Assembly (NCBI RefSeq): GCF_038405225.1
Contig: NZ_CP151657.1
Location: 3,818,961 to 3,882,960, forward strand
From: Arthrobacter citreus
GTDB taxonomy: Bacteria; Actinomycetota; Actinomycetes; Actinomycetales; Micrococcaceae
Length of the DNA: 64,000 bases
Reading direction: 5' to 3'
Part shown: positions 9,461 to 17,983 of the stretch, in pieces
How positions within the stretch are numbered: the first letter of the stretch is position 1
How the letters are laid out: every line of letters begins with the position of its first letter
Position numbers and translations under genes: made by a program
Notes under the pieces: generated by a model
The model's input: only the letters and a program-made list of their open reading frames with translations
Databases searched by the model: none
What the model was told of the DNA's origin: nothing

Positions 9461-9945
9461 GCATAAACATCACCTTCATGGTCATTATGGGAGCGCTGTA
9501 CGCGTGCGGCATCTACCTTCTCCTGGAGCGCAGCCTGACCCGCGTGGTGCTGGGACTGACCATGCTCACCAACGCCACCAACATCCTGCTGCTGTCCACC
9601 GGCGGCTTCCAGGGCCTGGCCCCGCTGTTCAACGCCGAGATCGCGGCGGAGGATTACAACGATCCGCTGCCCCAGGCCTTCATCCTGACCTCCATCGTCA
9701 TTTCCTTCTCCGTGACAGCGTTCATGCTGGGGATCATTTACCGGTCCTGGGTGCTGAGCCGCCAGGATGAGGTCCAGGACGACATTGAAGACCGCCGCGT
9801 GGCGAGCCAGAGCAGCTTCGACGCCGAAGATGACGCGGACGTCCCCGAGGACACCACAGAATTCACCCCGCCCGAAGAGGCTGAAGAGGCGCCCGGTTCG
9901 CTGCGCGCCACCGGTCAGAGCACCAGCCCGGAGGCCAAGGAATGA
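9457..9945 (+). CDS. mrpC: Mrp antiporter subunit C
   Basis: A 162-aa NuoK-like subunit with three membrane helices in the first 105 residues. The family pattern is GIYLLLERSLTRVVLGLTML-TNATNILLL followed by DPLPQAFILTSIVISF. The remaining C-terminal part is a charged, acidic cytoplasmic tail, which is longer than in many MrpC proteins. It overlaps mrpA and mrpD by four bases on each side, so the operon is translationally coupled. Confidence 0.93.
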   Translation: MSINITFMVIMGALYACGIYLLLERSLTRVVLGLTMLTNATNILLLSTGGFQGLAPLFNAEIAAEDYNDPLPQAFILTSIVISFSVTAFMLGIIYRSWVLSRQDEVQDDIEDRRVASQSSFDAEDDADVPEDTTEFTPPEEAEEAPGSLRATGQSTSPEAKE

Positions 9946-11552
9946 ACACCGTAAGTTTGGCCCCGCTGGCCGTGGTCCTGCCGTTCTTCGGCGCAGCCCT
10001 GGCCTTCATCCTGATTCGGCACACCCGTGCCCAGCGCGTCATCAGCATCAGCATCCTGACGGTGACGCTGATCCTGGAAGTCATCCTGCTGTTCTCGGTC
10101 TGGGAGACCGGAGCCCAGGCGGTAAACCTGGGCGGCTGGCTGCCGCCGGTGGGCATCACCATGGTGGTGGACCAGTTCTCCGCGCTGATGCTGGTGGTCT
10201 CCTCGGCCGTCAGCCTGGCAGTGCTGATCTACGCCGCGGGGCAGGGCATGACGGACGGTGACGAGGACGGACCAATTTCGATCTTCCACCCGACCTACCT
10301 GATCCTGGTGGCGGGTGTGTCCAATGCCTTCCTCGCCGGTGACCTCTTCAACCTCTACGTCGGGTTCGAAATCCTGCTCACGGCCAGCTATGTGCTGATG
10401 ACCCTGGGCGGAACCACGCCGCGCATCCGCGCCGGCGTCACCTATGTGGTGGTCAGCGTGGTCTCCTCGCTGCTGTTCCTGATCACGATTGCCATGATCT
10501 ACGCCGCCACCGGCACCGTGAACATGGCGGACCTGGCCGTGAAACTGGGCGACCTGGATCCGGGCACCCAGCTCATGCTGCACCTGATGCTGCTAGTGGC
10601 CTTCGGCATCAAGGCCGCCGTCTTCCCCCTGTCCTTCTGGCTGCCTGACTCCTACCCGACGGCTCCGGCCCCGGTGACCGCAGTGTTTGCCGGGCTGCTG
10701 ACCAAGGTGGGCGTTTACGCCATGGTCCGCACCGAGACGCTGCTCTTCCCGGGAGACCGGATCAACACGCTGCTGATGGTGGTGGCGGGCCTGACCATGG
10801 TGGTGGGCATCCTCGGTGCCCTGGCACAGACCGACATCAAACGAATGCTCTCCTTCACCCTGGTCAGCCACATTGGCTACATGGTGTTTGGCCTGGCCGT
10901 CGGATCGGTGATCGGCATTGGTTCGGCCGTGTTCTACGTGGTCCACCACATTACGATCCAGACCTCACTGTTCCTGGTCACGGGACTGATCGAGCGCCGC
11001 GGAGGCACGGCCAACATGGACCGGCTGGGCGGACTGGCGAAGCTGTCACCGCTGCTGGCCGTGCTGTACTTCATTCCGGCCATCAACCTTGGCGGGATTC
11101 CGCCGTTCTCCGGGTTCCTTGGCAAGCTGGGGCTCCTGGAAGCCGGCGTCGACCTGGGCACTCCGCTGGCCTACGTACTGGTGGGTGCCAGCGTGCTGAC
11201 CAGCCTGCTGACCCTGCTGGTGATGGCCCGGGTCTGGAACCGTGCGTTCTGGCGGACGCCGGAAGACGCGGTGCACCCGGATCCCATCCTGCTGGCCACG
11301 GGTGCCGGCGGTTCCTCGCTGCGGAACTCCGGCGACGTCACGGAAAAGCCATCGGGCCGGTTCGCCGGCCGCGACGCCGTCGACCTGCTGCCGCGGACCA
11401 TGGTGTACCCGACGGTGGGACTCGTGGCCCTGGGTGTTTCGCTGAGCGTCCTGGCCGGACCGCTGTTCTCGCTCAGCGACAACGCGGCCCAGGACCTGCT
11501 GGACCGCACGCCGTACATTGAAGCCGTTCTGGGAGAGGGGGCAAACCGATGA
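9942..11552 (+). CDS. mrpD: Mrp antiporter subunit D
   Basis: A NuoN/NuoM-like proton-channel subunit of 536 aa with about 14 membrane helices. Family features visible are YVGFEILLTASYVLM (the membrane Glu), FGIKAAVFPLSFWLPDSYPTAPAPVTAVF (the conserved Lys helix) and LSFTLVSHIGYMVFGL. A hydrophilic insert of about 40 residues rich in Gly and Ser precedes the last helix. It belongs to the Mrp complex, which exchanges cytoplasmic Na+ or K+ for external protons and supports pH and salt tolerance. Four-base overlap with mrpE. Confidence 0.93.
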   Translation: MNTVSLAPLAVVLPFFGAALAFILIRHTRAQRVISISILTVTLILEVILLFSVWETGAQAVNLGGWLPPVGITMVVDQFSALMLVVSSAVSLAVLIYAAGQGMTDGDEDGPISIFHPTYLILVAGVSNAFLAGDLFNLYVGFEILLTASYVLMTLGGTTPRIRAGVTYVVVSVVSSLLFLITIAMIYAATGTVNMADLAVKLGDLDPGTQLMLHLMLLVAFGIKAAVFPLSFWLPDSYPTAPAPVTAVFAGLLTKVGVYAMVRTETLLFPGDRINTLLMVVAGLTMVVGILGALAQTDIKRMLSFTLVSHIGYMVFGLAVGSVIGIGSAVFYVVHHITIQTSLFLVTGLIERRGGTANMDRLGGLAKLSPLLAVLYFIPAINLGGIPPFSGFLGKLGLLEAGVDLGTPLAYVLVGASVLTSLLTLLVMARVWNRAFWRTPEDAVHPDPILLATGAGGSSLRNSGDVTEKPSGRFAGRDAVDLLPRTMVYPTVGLVALGVSLSVLAGPLFSLSDNAAQDLLDRTPYIEAVLGEGANR

Positions 11553-12175
11553 CCCGCAGAGCCCAAATGCGCAACCGCCCCCGCGTGCCGCTGCTGAAGG
11601 AAATCCCGCTGCTGATCTGGCTGGTGTTCCTGTGGGGAGCACTGTGGCAGGACTTCAGTGCCGGAAACCTGATTTTCGGTGCCGTCATTGCCTTCGTCGT
11701 GGCGAACATTTTCTACCTGCCGCCGGTGGAGCTCAGCGGCCGGTTTAACCCGATCTATGCGCTGGGCTTCCTGTTCCGGTTCTTCTACAAGCTGGTGCAC
11801 GCCAGCTTCGAGGTGCTGTGGCTGTCCATTGCCAAGGGCCCGCACATCAAGAACGCCGTGGTGGGCGTGAAGCTGCGCAGCCACTCGGACCTTTTGGTCA
11901 CGGCCACCGGCCACGCGCTGTCGCTGATCCCCGGTTCGCTGGTGGTGGAGGTGGACCGTTCCACCTCCACGCTGTACCTGCACTGCCTGAACGTTTCCAC
12001 CCCGGAGAACGCGGACAAGGTCCGCAAGGATGTCCGGGACACCGAATCATGGCTGATCCGCAGCATCGGCACCCGCGAGGACCTTGAGGTCCTGAAGGCC
12101 GAAGACGCCCTCGCCCGGGAAGAAGCCGCCGTGCTGGACGGAACCGCCGCAACAGGCAAGGGAGTCCCGTCATGA
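11549..12175 (+). CDS. mrpE: Mrp antiporter subunit E
   Basis: A 208-aa member of the MnhE/MrpE family. It has two or three N-terminal hydrophobic segments, then a soluble domain with the typical SDLLVTATGHALSLIPGSLVVEVD stretch and LYLHCLNV. The C-terminal 40 residues are charged and probably cytoplasmic. Subunit E is needed for assembly of the Mrp complex in Bacillus; the role here is by homology. Its ATG overlaps the mrpD stop and its stop overlaps mrpF. Confidence 0.92.
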   Translation: MTRRAQMRNRPRVPLLKEIPLLIWLVFLWGALWQDFSAGNLIFGAVIAFVVANIFYLPPVELSGRFNPIYALGFLFRFFYKLVHASFEVLWLSIAKGPHIKNAVVGVKLRSHSDLLVTATGHALSLIPGSLVVEVDRSTSTLYLHCLNVSTPENADKVRKDVRDTESWLIRSIGTREDLEVLKAEDALAREEAAVLDGTAATGKGVPS

Positions 12176-12432
12176 TGACAGTTTTTGTGGTCCTGGTGTC
12201 GGTCATGCTGTCGGCCGCTGCCGCCGGTGCGATTTTCCGCATTGCCCGCGGACCGTCCATCCTGGACCGGGTGCTGGCAGCTGACGTTCTGCTCACGATT
12301 GTCGGAGCCGCCCTGGCGACGGACATGATCGTGAACAGGAACCTCAACTTCCTGGCGCTCCTGGTATCCATATCGCTGATCGGCTTCATCGGCTCAGTGA
12401 CCGTTGCCCGCTTTGTTACGGACAGGAGATAA
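12172..12432 (+). CDS. mrpF: Mrp antiporter subunit F
   Basis: An 86-aa three-helix membrane subunit with the MrpF core FRIARGPSILDRVLAADVL followed by the hydrophobic run ending in GFIGSVTVARFV. Two ATG codons are adjacent; the first overlaps the mrpE stop. Small size and position between E and G fit the canonical Mrp order. Confidence 0.92.
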   Translation: MMTVFVVLVSVMLSAAAAGAIFRIARGPSILDRVLAADVLLTIVGAALATDMIVNRNLNFLALLVSISLIGFIGSVTVARFVTDRR

Positions 12433-12435
12433 CCG

Positions 12436-13014
12436 GTGAGCTCCGAAATAAAGGATCTGATAATCGGAATCCTCATGGTCGGCGGCGCTTTGATGTCGCT
12501 GGCCGCAGCCATCGGGCTGACGCGTTTTCCTGACCTCATGAGCCGGATGCACGCCGCGTCCAAACCCCAGGTGCTCGGCCTGCTGCTGTTCCTGCTGGCC
12601 ATGGCCGTGCAGTTTGAAAGCTGGGTCCTGCTGCCGGTCCTTGCCGTGTGCTGGCTGTTCATGCTCCTCACCGCTCCGGTGTCCGCGCACATGATCGGCC
12701 GCGCCGGCTACCGCACCAAGCACCTGCGTCCCGAGCTGCTCACCATTGACGAGCTGGACGACGTCGTCGGGCGGGCCCAGGAGCTGCTGGCTCAGGCAAA
12801 TGCCGGAACCACCGTCGATGACAGCGGCGATGATGACCCGCGCGTGGACGACGACCCCGGCGAGCACCCGCCTGCCGGGTCGCTCGACGACGACGCGGTG
12901 CCCGTTACGCCTGCCTCGGCACCCGAGGCGCAGCAGCCCGGCGTTGTGCACGGAACGGACGCGGACACAACGACGCAGGGCACCCGGCGCCCGGGACACA
13001 GTCCCGAGGGCTGA
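12436..13014 (+). CDS. mrpG: Mrp antiporter subunit G
   Basis: The last gene of the operon, 192 aa. Residues 1-100 carry the MrpG/MnhG domain: a helix of IGILMVGGALMSLAAAIGL, then TRFPDLMSRMHAASKPQVLGL and LTAPVSAHMIGRAGY. The remaining 90 or so residues are a low-complexity Asp/Pro/Ala tail with no known domain. It starts at a GTG three bases after the mrpF stop. Confidence 0.92.
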   Translation: MSSEIKDLIIGILMVGGALMSLAAAIGLTRFPDLMSRMHAASKPQVLGLLLFLLAMAVQFESWVLLPVLAVCWLFMLLTAPVSAHMIGRAGYRTKHLRPELLTIDELDDVVGRAQELLAQANAGTTVDDSGDDDPRVDDDPGEHPPAGSLDDDAVPVTPASAPEAQQPGVVHGTDADTTTQGTRRPGHSPEG

Positions 13015-13057
13015 GCGCCCTGCGGTAAAACCTGCAGAATGCTGTAAAGCAGCGTCC

Positions 13058-13321
13058 CTAGACGATTTCGGGCGTCTTCTGGTACCGCTGGATGGCGCGC
13101 TGGGTTCCGCGGTTCGTCAGCACCCGGATGCCCTGGCTCACGGCACCGGAAACGACGGCGAAAATCACTGCGGTGCGCAGGCTGACATCCAGGACGCCAT
13201 CCTTGTCACGGGGCGGTTCGTTGCCGGTAACCTTCGTCCAGACAAAGTCCAGGATTTTGGCGGACAGGAGTCCGGCGCCGATGCTGGCACCGGTGGCGAG
13301 CAGTTTGAGGATCAGGTTCAT
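13058..13321 (-). CDS. DUF4235 small membrane protein
   Basis: An 87-aa protein with an N-terminal hydrophobic segment carrying Gly/Ala, then WTKVTGNEPPRDKDGVLDV, a second hydrophobic segment and a basic C-terminus. This is the layout of DUF4235 proteins, which are common in actinobacteria and of unknown function. The ATG at 13321 follows CCAGGAGCAACC. It is convergent with mrpG and divergent from the TPP riboswitch. Confidence 0.8.
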   Translation of the reverse strand: MNLILKLLATGASIGAGLLSAKILDFVWTKVTGNEPPRDKDGVLDVSLRTAVIFAVVSGAVSQGIRVLTNRGTQRAIQRYQKTPEIV

Positions 13322-13414
13322 GGTTGCTCCTGGGGTTGAAGGCCTTTTTCCTAACCCTACCCGCGTTCCCCCCAAAGATGCCGGTCCATGTGTACAGTGG
13401 GAGGCGCAAACATA

Positions 13415-13552
13415 CGACAGGGGAGCGCCGCTTCCCGCGTCCGCCGTCCGGTCCGTCCGGAAGGCAGGGACGTGGAAGGCCACCGGCGCTGAGAGTGCGG
13501 ACATCCGCAGACCCTCGAACCTGATCCGGTTAGTACCGGCGCTAGGGAGTCG
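13415..13552 (+). promoter_or_regulatory. TPP riboswitch aptamer (THI element)
   Basis: All conserved TPP aptamer blocks are present in order. These are the 5' strand GGGGAGC, the CTGAGA box after a long variable P3 arm, the ACCCT block, GAACCTGATCCGGTTAGTACCGGCG, and the closing TAGGGAG. CGAC at the 5' end pairs with GTCG at the 3' end to form P1. It lies directly before the ykoEDC-type operon and should reduce its expression when thiamine pyrophosphate is bound. Confidence 0.95.
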
Positions 13553-13597
13553 AGATCTCACGGGACCTCATGGCAATCCGCCGTGACCAGTCCCTCC

Positions 13598-13624
13598 CCT
13601 CCTGTACCTCAGGAGGATTTTTTT
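13598..13624 (+). terminator. Riboswitch expression platform: hairpin over the ribosome binding site, followed by T7
   Basis: A perfect 7-bp stem (CCTCCTG / CAGGAGG, loop TACCT) is followed by A and seven T residues, then the ATG of the next gene. The 3' arm is itself the AGGAGG ribosome binding site. The element can therefore act as an intrinsic terminator, as a lid on translation, or both. Confidence 0.75.
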
Positions 13625-14251
13625 ATGCAGCAGAACCGTTTCCAGCAGCAACTGTCATCCGTGCGGCGCCCGTGGCGGGTGGTGGACATTGTGGTTGCCT
13701 CAGTGCTGGGCGTGGCAGTGGGCATCATTTTTTGGGCCTGGTCCCTGGGCTACGCCGGCGTTGAAGCCCTCATCCTGGCTTTCCCGCCGCTGGGCGGGCT
13801 CTATACCGGTGGATGGCTGATTGCCGGCGTTCTCGGCGCGCTTATTATCCGCAAACCCGGAGCTGCAATTTACTGTGAAGTCCTCGCAGCTGCCGTTTCC
13901 GGCGTGCTGGGCACCCAGTTCGGCCTGTCGGTGCTGCTGTCAGGCTTCATCCAGGGCCTCGGCGCGGAACTGGTGTTCCTTGCGTTCCTCTACCTCCGGT
14001 ACACGCTGCCGGTGGCGGTGCTGGCCGGCCTTGTATCGGGTGTCTTCCTCGGAGTCAGCGAAAGCATCCTCTACAAGCCGGAATGGGCCTTCCAGTGGCA
14101 GGCGCTGTACACGGTGTTCGCCGCCGTCTCCGGAGCTGTCATTGCCGGCTTTGTCTCCTGGCTGATCGCCCGGGCGTTGGCCCGCACCGGCGTGCTGTCA
14201 CCGTTTGCGTCCGGACGGGCAGCGGACGCTTCATCCCATGCACGCTCGTAG
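13625..14251 (+). CDS. ykoE: ECF transporter S component, YkoE type (thiamine precursor uptake)
   Basis: A 208-aa membrane protein with five or six helices. It has the YkoE pattern WRVVDIVVASVLGVAVGIIFW near the N-terminus, FPPLGGLYTGGWLIAGVLGALIIRKPGAA, and E-LAAAVSGVLGTQFG. It is the substrate-binding subunit of the YkoEDC transporter, which takes up hydroxymethylpyrimidine or thiamine in Bacillus. The substrate assignment is supported by the TPP riboswitch just upstream. The ATG at 13625 follows AGGAGG and seven T residues; an in-frame ATG further upstream would put the riboswitch hairpin in the coding region and is rejected. Confidence 0.9.
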   Translation: MQQNRFQQQLSSVRRPWRVVDIVVASVLGVAVGIIFWAWSLGYAGVEALILAFPPLGGLYTGGWLIAGVLGALIIRKPGAAIYCEVLAAAVSGVLGTQFGLSVLLSGFIQGLGAELVFLAFLYLRYTLPVAVLAGLVSGVFLGVSESILYKPEWAFQWQALYTVFAAVSGAVIAGFVSWLIARALARTGVLSPFASGRAADASSHARS

Positions 14252-15752
14252 CTCATCCCGGGCCGGCGCCGCAGCGGTCCATGCCCGCGACTACAGTTGG
14301 CGGCACTCCGGGCGCAGCACCCCGGCCATCTCCTCCCTGTCCCTGGACATCGAGGCGGGGGAGAAGGTCCTGCTCCTGGGCGCCTCCGGAGCGGGGAAGT
14401 CCACGCTGCTGCATGCCCTCGCCGGTGTGCTGGGTGAAGGGTCCGGCCCGGACGCCGCCGGAGAGGAATCCGGCGTCCTGACCATCGACGGTGTTCCTCC
14501 CCTCCAGGCCCGGGGCCGGGCGGGACTGGTGCTGCAGGACCCGGACTCCCAGCTGGTCCTGTCCCGGGTGGGCGACGAGGTGGCGTTTGGCGCCGAGAAC
14601 CTCAGGGTGCCGCCGCGGGATATCTGGGAACGCGTCCGGACTGCCCTGGACGACGTCGGGCTGAGGGTGCCGTTGCATCAGTCCACCGCCGCCCTGTCCG
14701 GGGGGCAAAAGCAGAGGCTGGCGCTGGCTTCGGTGCTGGCCATGGAACCGGGGCTGCTGCTGCTCGATGAACCCACGGCCAATCTGGACCCGGCCGGAGT
14801 GCTGGAGGTGCGGGACGCCGTCGAACGCGTCTTGGACCGCACCGGCGCCACGCTGATTGTCGTGGAGCACCGTGTTTCAGTCTGGGCCGGCCTGGTGGAC
14901 CGTGTGGTGGTCCTGGCCTCCGACGGCGGTATCCTCGCCGACGGACCGCCCTCACGGGTCCTCACCGATCCGTCAAACCGGGACCGGCTTTCCGCAGCTG
15001 GGGTGTGGCTGCCCGGGGTCCGCCCCGTGCCGGGCGGCCCGGCGGCCGGGGCTCCGGGCGGCGAGCTGCTCGAAGCCCGCGGGCTCGGGGTTGGGCGGGG
15101 CAAAGGCACTCCGGCAATCGTGGACGGAGTGGACCTGACGCTGCAGGCCGGAACCGCCCTGGGGATTACCGGTCCCAACGGGGCCGGAAAGTCGACGCTG
15201 GCGCTGACCCTGGGCGGGCTGCTGCCGCCCGTTGCCGGCACCCTGCGGGCAACTCCGGCGCTGGCCGGTGCCGCCGGACCGGATCCCCGGCGGTGGAAAT
15301 CGGCGGACCTGGTGACCCGGATCGGCACCGTGTTCCAGGAACCCGAGCATCAGTTCGTGGCCTCGACGGTGCGCGATGAGCTGGCCTTCGGCCCCAGACG
15401 CACCCGCCGGCAGTCCGAGGCGCAGGTCTCGGAACTGGTGGTGTCATTGGCTGAACGGCTGCGGCTGACGCCGCTGCTGCAGGCAAATCCGTTCACTCTG
15501 TCCGGCGGTGAGAAGCGCCGCCTGTCAGTGGCGACGATGATCGCCACCGACCCGCAGATCCTGCTCCTGGACGAACCCACGTTCGGGCAGGATGCGAACA
15601 CCTGGGCTGAACTTGTGGCGCTGCTTCGAACGCTGGTTGCGGACGGCACTGCGGTGGTCTCCGTGACCCACGACGCCGAGTTCCTGTCCGCCCTCGGGGG
15701 AAACCTCCTGCGGGTTGAGTTCGGGACCGCTAAGGCGGGGATGCTGCTGTGA
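14238..15752 (+). CDS. ykoD: ECF transporter ATPase with two ABC domains, YkoD type
   Basis: A duplicated ABC ATPase of 504 aa that powers the transporter. The first half has Walker A GASGAGKST at about residue 50, signature LSGGQKQRLAL and Walker B LLLLDEPTANLD. The second half has GPNGAGKST at about residue 311, signature LSGGEKRRLSV and ILLLDEPTFGQD. Both catalytic sites look intact. The ATG at 14238 overlaps the end of ykoE by 14 bases. The gene overlaps ykoC by four bases (GTGA), so the three proteins are translated in a coupled manner under the riboswitch. Confidence 0.92.
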   Translation: MHARSSSRAGAAAVHARDYSWRHSGRSTPAISSLSLDIEAGEKVLLLGASGAGKSTLLHALAGVLGEGSGPDAAGEESGVLTIDGVPPLQARGRAGLVLQDPDSQLVLSRVGDEVAFGAENLRVPPRDIWERVRTALDDVGLRVPLHQSTAALSGGQKQRLALASVLAMEPGLLLLDEPTANLDPAGVLEVRDAVERVLDRTGATLIVVEHRVSVWAGLVDRVVVLASDGGILADGPPSRVLTDPSNRDRLSAAGVWLPGVRPVPGGPAAGAPGGELLEARGLGVGRGKGTPAIVDGVDLTLQAGTALGITGPNGAGKSTLALTLGGLLPPVAGTLRATPALAGAAGPDPRRWKSADLVTRIGTVFQEPEHQFVASTVRDELAFGPRRTRRQSEAQVSELVVSLAERLRLTPLLQANPFTLSGGEKRRLSVATMIATDPQILLLDEPTFGQDANTWAELVALLRTLVADGTAVVSVTHDAEFLSALGGNLLRVEFGTAKAGMLL

Positions 15753-16609
15753 AACGCTCCGAAGAACACAGCGCCCGGGCGGCATCCTACCTGTCCGTGG
15801 ACATGGCGCCCACGGATCTGGCTAATCCCTCCCGGCGTCCGGCCGGAACCCTGCTGGAGCGGGCCAACCCGCTGTCCAAACTGGCCGCCGCCGCAGCCCT
15901 CACACTGGCGGTGCTGGTGAGCGTGGACTGGATCAGCGCCGGAATAGTCCTCGTTGCGGAGCTGGTTCTGCTGCCGCTGCTGCGGATCCGGCCAATGACG
16001 CTGCTCAAGCGCATCTGGCCGCTGGTTGTTGCCGCCCTGATCGGCGCCTACGGCACGGCCCTGCTGGCCGAAAAAACCGGAACGGTGCTGCTGGACGCGG
16101 GGCCGCTGCTGTTCACCTCCGATTCAGTGGCAGCCGGCATCGCCATTGGCCTCCGCGGGCTGGCGATCGCCCTGCCCGGAATCTATCTGCTCGTCTCGAC
16201 GGACCCGACGGACCTCGCTGACGCCCTGGCCCAGAAACTGCGGTTGCCCCACCGGTTTGTGCTCGGTGCACTGGCCGCCATGCGCCTGGTCGGCCTGCTG
16301 GTTTCGGAATGGCAGAGCCTGGGCATGGCCCGGCACGCCCGCGGCATCGGTTCGGATGCGGGGCCGATGGCCCGGGCCCGGTCCTTCCTGGGGCAGTCGG
16401 TCGCCCTGCTGGTCCAGGCGGTGCGCCGTGCCACCCGGCTGGCCGCGGCAATGGAAGCGCGCGGATTCGGCAGCGGAGAGCGCACCTGGGCTCGGACGTC
16501 AGTGTTCACGGTCCTGGACATCTGGGTCACGCTGTACGGCGTGATGTTTGCGTTCGCCGCGCTGGCGGCTGCCGTGATGGCCGGGACCTTCAACTTCATC
16601 CTGACGTAG
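15749..16609 (+). CDS. ykoC: ECF transporter T component (transmembrane), YkoC/CbiQ type
   Basis: A 286-aa coupling subunit of the ECF transporter. It contains five or six hydrophobic segments and the two cytoplasmic coupling motifs with the A-R-G pattern, MARHARGIG and MEARGFGSG, that contact the ATPases. The N-terminus up to NPLSKLAAAAALTL is the usual entry of the family. The GTG start overlaps the ykoD stop. It ends the riboswitch-controlled operon. Confidence 0.9.
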   Translation: MKRSEEHSARAASYLSVDMAPTDLANPSRRPAGTLLERANPLSKLAAAAALTLAVLVSVDWISAGIVLVAELVLLPLLRIRPMTLLKRIWPLVVAALIGAYGTALLAEKTGTVLLDAGPLLFTSDSVAAGIAIGLRGLAIALPGIYLLVSTDPTDLADALAQKLRLPHRFVLGALAAMRLVGLLVSEWQSLGMARHARGIGSDAGPMARARSFLGQSVALLVQAVRRATRLAAAMEARGFGSGERTWARTSVFTVLDIWVTLYGVMFAFAALAAAVMAGTFNFILT

Positions 16610-16747
16610 GCCTCCGCCCCCGGCTCCCGATCACCGCAATGACACGCTGCGGGTCCAAGCCGCCCAGGCAGGGAAGACGCCACAGAGCCCCCTTACAGGC
16701 ACTTGGGTCGGCCGGTGGGCAGTTTCGCAAAAAACCAGCGGCCGAGC

Positions 16748-17410
16748 CTAGCCGTCGCTAGGGGGAATCCCAAGATAGTCTGCGGAACGTACGTGTCCTC
16801 TCACCTCAAGGTTCCAAACAGGCCGTATAAACCTTTCCGGACTAAGGCGCAGGTACTGAACCTCTGTTACTTCCGCAGGTTTCCACGATTCCCTGAAAAT
16901 ACCATTGGGTTCGTAACCCAAAGATTTTGACACACCTAGAGAAGCCGAGTTCCAGACTGCTGCCTCGGACACAGCGTTGTTCGCCTTCAACCAATCAAAT
17001 GCGTAGAGGAGGACTGCTGTTCGCATCTCCTTGCCGAGGCCTTGGCCCTGAGCATCTTGGCGGAGCCAGGAGCCCGTTGACACCGTCTTGAGAGTGCCAA
17101 ACCCTTCGGCGCTCAAGTCCTGACACCCGACAAAGTCGTTTGCTCTCCAGACTCCGAAGTAAAGTGCCCACTTCTCCGGTGTCGATTCTGCACGTGCCCG
17201 CCAAATTCGCCGCGCAGTGTTTGCGGGAAGATCTTCAGGGCGTGCCTCCGTCCACGGATGGGAAAAAGGCATCTGCCCTGGGGGATGAATGCCAGCTGCC
17301 GCGGCTTCCACGGCAGCGGGCAAGTCCGCATCTTGGATCGGTCGCAGAACCAAACGTGGAGTGGAGAGAACTAATCCGAAGGGTGGCCACAGGGTGGCTA
17401 GGCTGGTCAC
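16748..17410 (-). CDS. GNAT family N-acetyltransferase (RimJ/RimL-like)
   Basis: A 220-aa acetyltransferase beginning STPRLVLRPIQDADLPA, the usual entry of RimJ/RimL-type enzymes. The acetyl-CoA loop is QDAQGQGLGKEMR, and the C-terminal VWNSASLGVSKSLGYEPNG is the family alpha-4/beta-5 region. The substrate is unknown. The start is taken at a GTG at 17410; the frame runs on upstream but that part does not resemble the family. GC content is clearly lower than in the neighbouring genes, so it is probably acquired. It lies back to back with an unrecognised small gene. Confidence 0.75.
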   Translation of the reverse strand: MTSLATLWPPFGLVLSTPRLVLRPIQDADLPAAVEAAAAGIHPPGQMPFSHPWTEARPEDLPANTARRIWRARAESTPEKWALYFGVWRANDFVGCQDLSAEGFGTLKTVSTGSWLRQDAQGQGLGKEMRTAVLLYAFDWLKANNAVSEAAVWNSASLGVSKSLGYEPNGIFRESWKPAEVTEVQYLRLSPERFIRPVWNLEVRGHVRSADYLGIPPSDG

Positions 17411-17461
17411 CCCTAATCCTAACCAGGCGTTGTGACGTTGATCCGGTTCGAAATCCGTAAT

Positions 17462-17495
17462 CCTAAGAGCACGGCCCGGTGAGGATCCTCTTAGG
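17462..17495. repeat. Inverted repeat upstream of the GNAT gene
   Basis: CCTAAGAG and CTCTTAGG form a perfect 8-bp pair separated by 18 bases, about 50 bases before the GNAT start in the divergent region. It could be an operator or an RNA hairpin; neither is shown. Confidence 0.4.
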
Positions 17496-17573
17496 GATTT
17501 GCTCTGTTGCGACTGAATCACGTTCTCCGACCATCGGTCACGTGCCGCCACCTGGATGTCTACCGTGTAGAGC

Positions 17574-17897
17574 ATGCGCATATCTGAGACTGTCCATGCC
17601 GAAAACCGATACACCGTCGATTCACCGTTCTATCGCGTCAACTTCTGGGAACAAGCATCACCGCCGCGCGGCTGGATGCTCGATGCCTACATCCTGAGTG
17701 AAGTCGAGGATCTGACGGAGGTGTACCAGTGGATAGAAGAAAACGCTCGTGGACGTCGATTTGAGCTCTTCATTGAGATACAGGAGGAGCCCCTGGGTCC
17801 TTTCAACAGTCCGCGTACGAGTGACCTTATCCGGCTGCTCGGAAGGAATCCCAACGTCGGAGAATCTGTCCATATCGCCACCTTCGTCCCGATCTGA
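17574..17897 (+). CDS. Hypothetical protein, 107 aa, unrecognised
   Basis: I do not recognise this protein. It is soluble, acidic, rich in aromatic residues (FYRVNFWEQ, W-LDAY, VYQWIEE) and has a plausible alpha/beta pattern without any known catalytic motif or signal peptide. It contains IEENARGRRFELFIEIQEE, which looks like a helix followed by a strand. The start ATG has no strong ribosome binding site. It sits in a patch of low GC between a GNAT gene and a decayed IS30 transposase, and its stop lies next to the probable end of that element, which suggests transfer. It could equally be a conserved small actinobacterial protein with poor sequence conservation. Confidence 0.55.
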   Translation: MRISETVHAENRYTVDSPFYRVNFWEQASPPRGWMLDAYILSEVEDLTEVYQWIEENARGRRFELFIEIQEEPLGPFNSPRTSDLIRLLGRNPNVGESVHIATFVPI

Positions 17898-17983
17898 GGA
17901 GGCATTGCGGTCAACCACTCGCACCGGTCATCGCGCACGCAGACGGATCCTCTTTTAGGACAGGACCAGCAGGTCAGCCTTAG

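Noticed and set aside
17430..17470. tRNA-like T arm (GGTTCGAAATCC) upstream of the GNAT gene
   Set aside because: No matching acceptor, D or anticodon arms on either side; a chance or decayed sequence at best.
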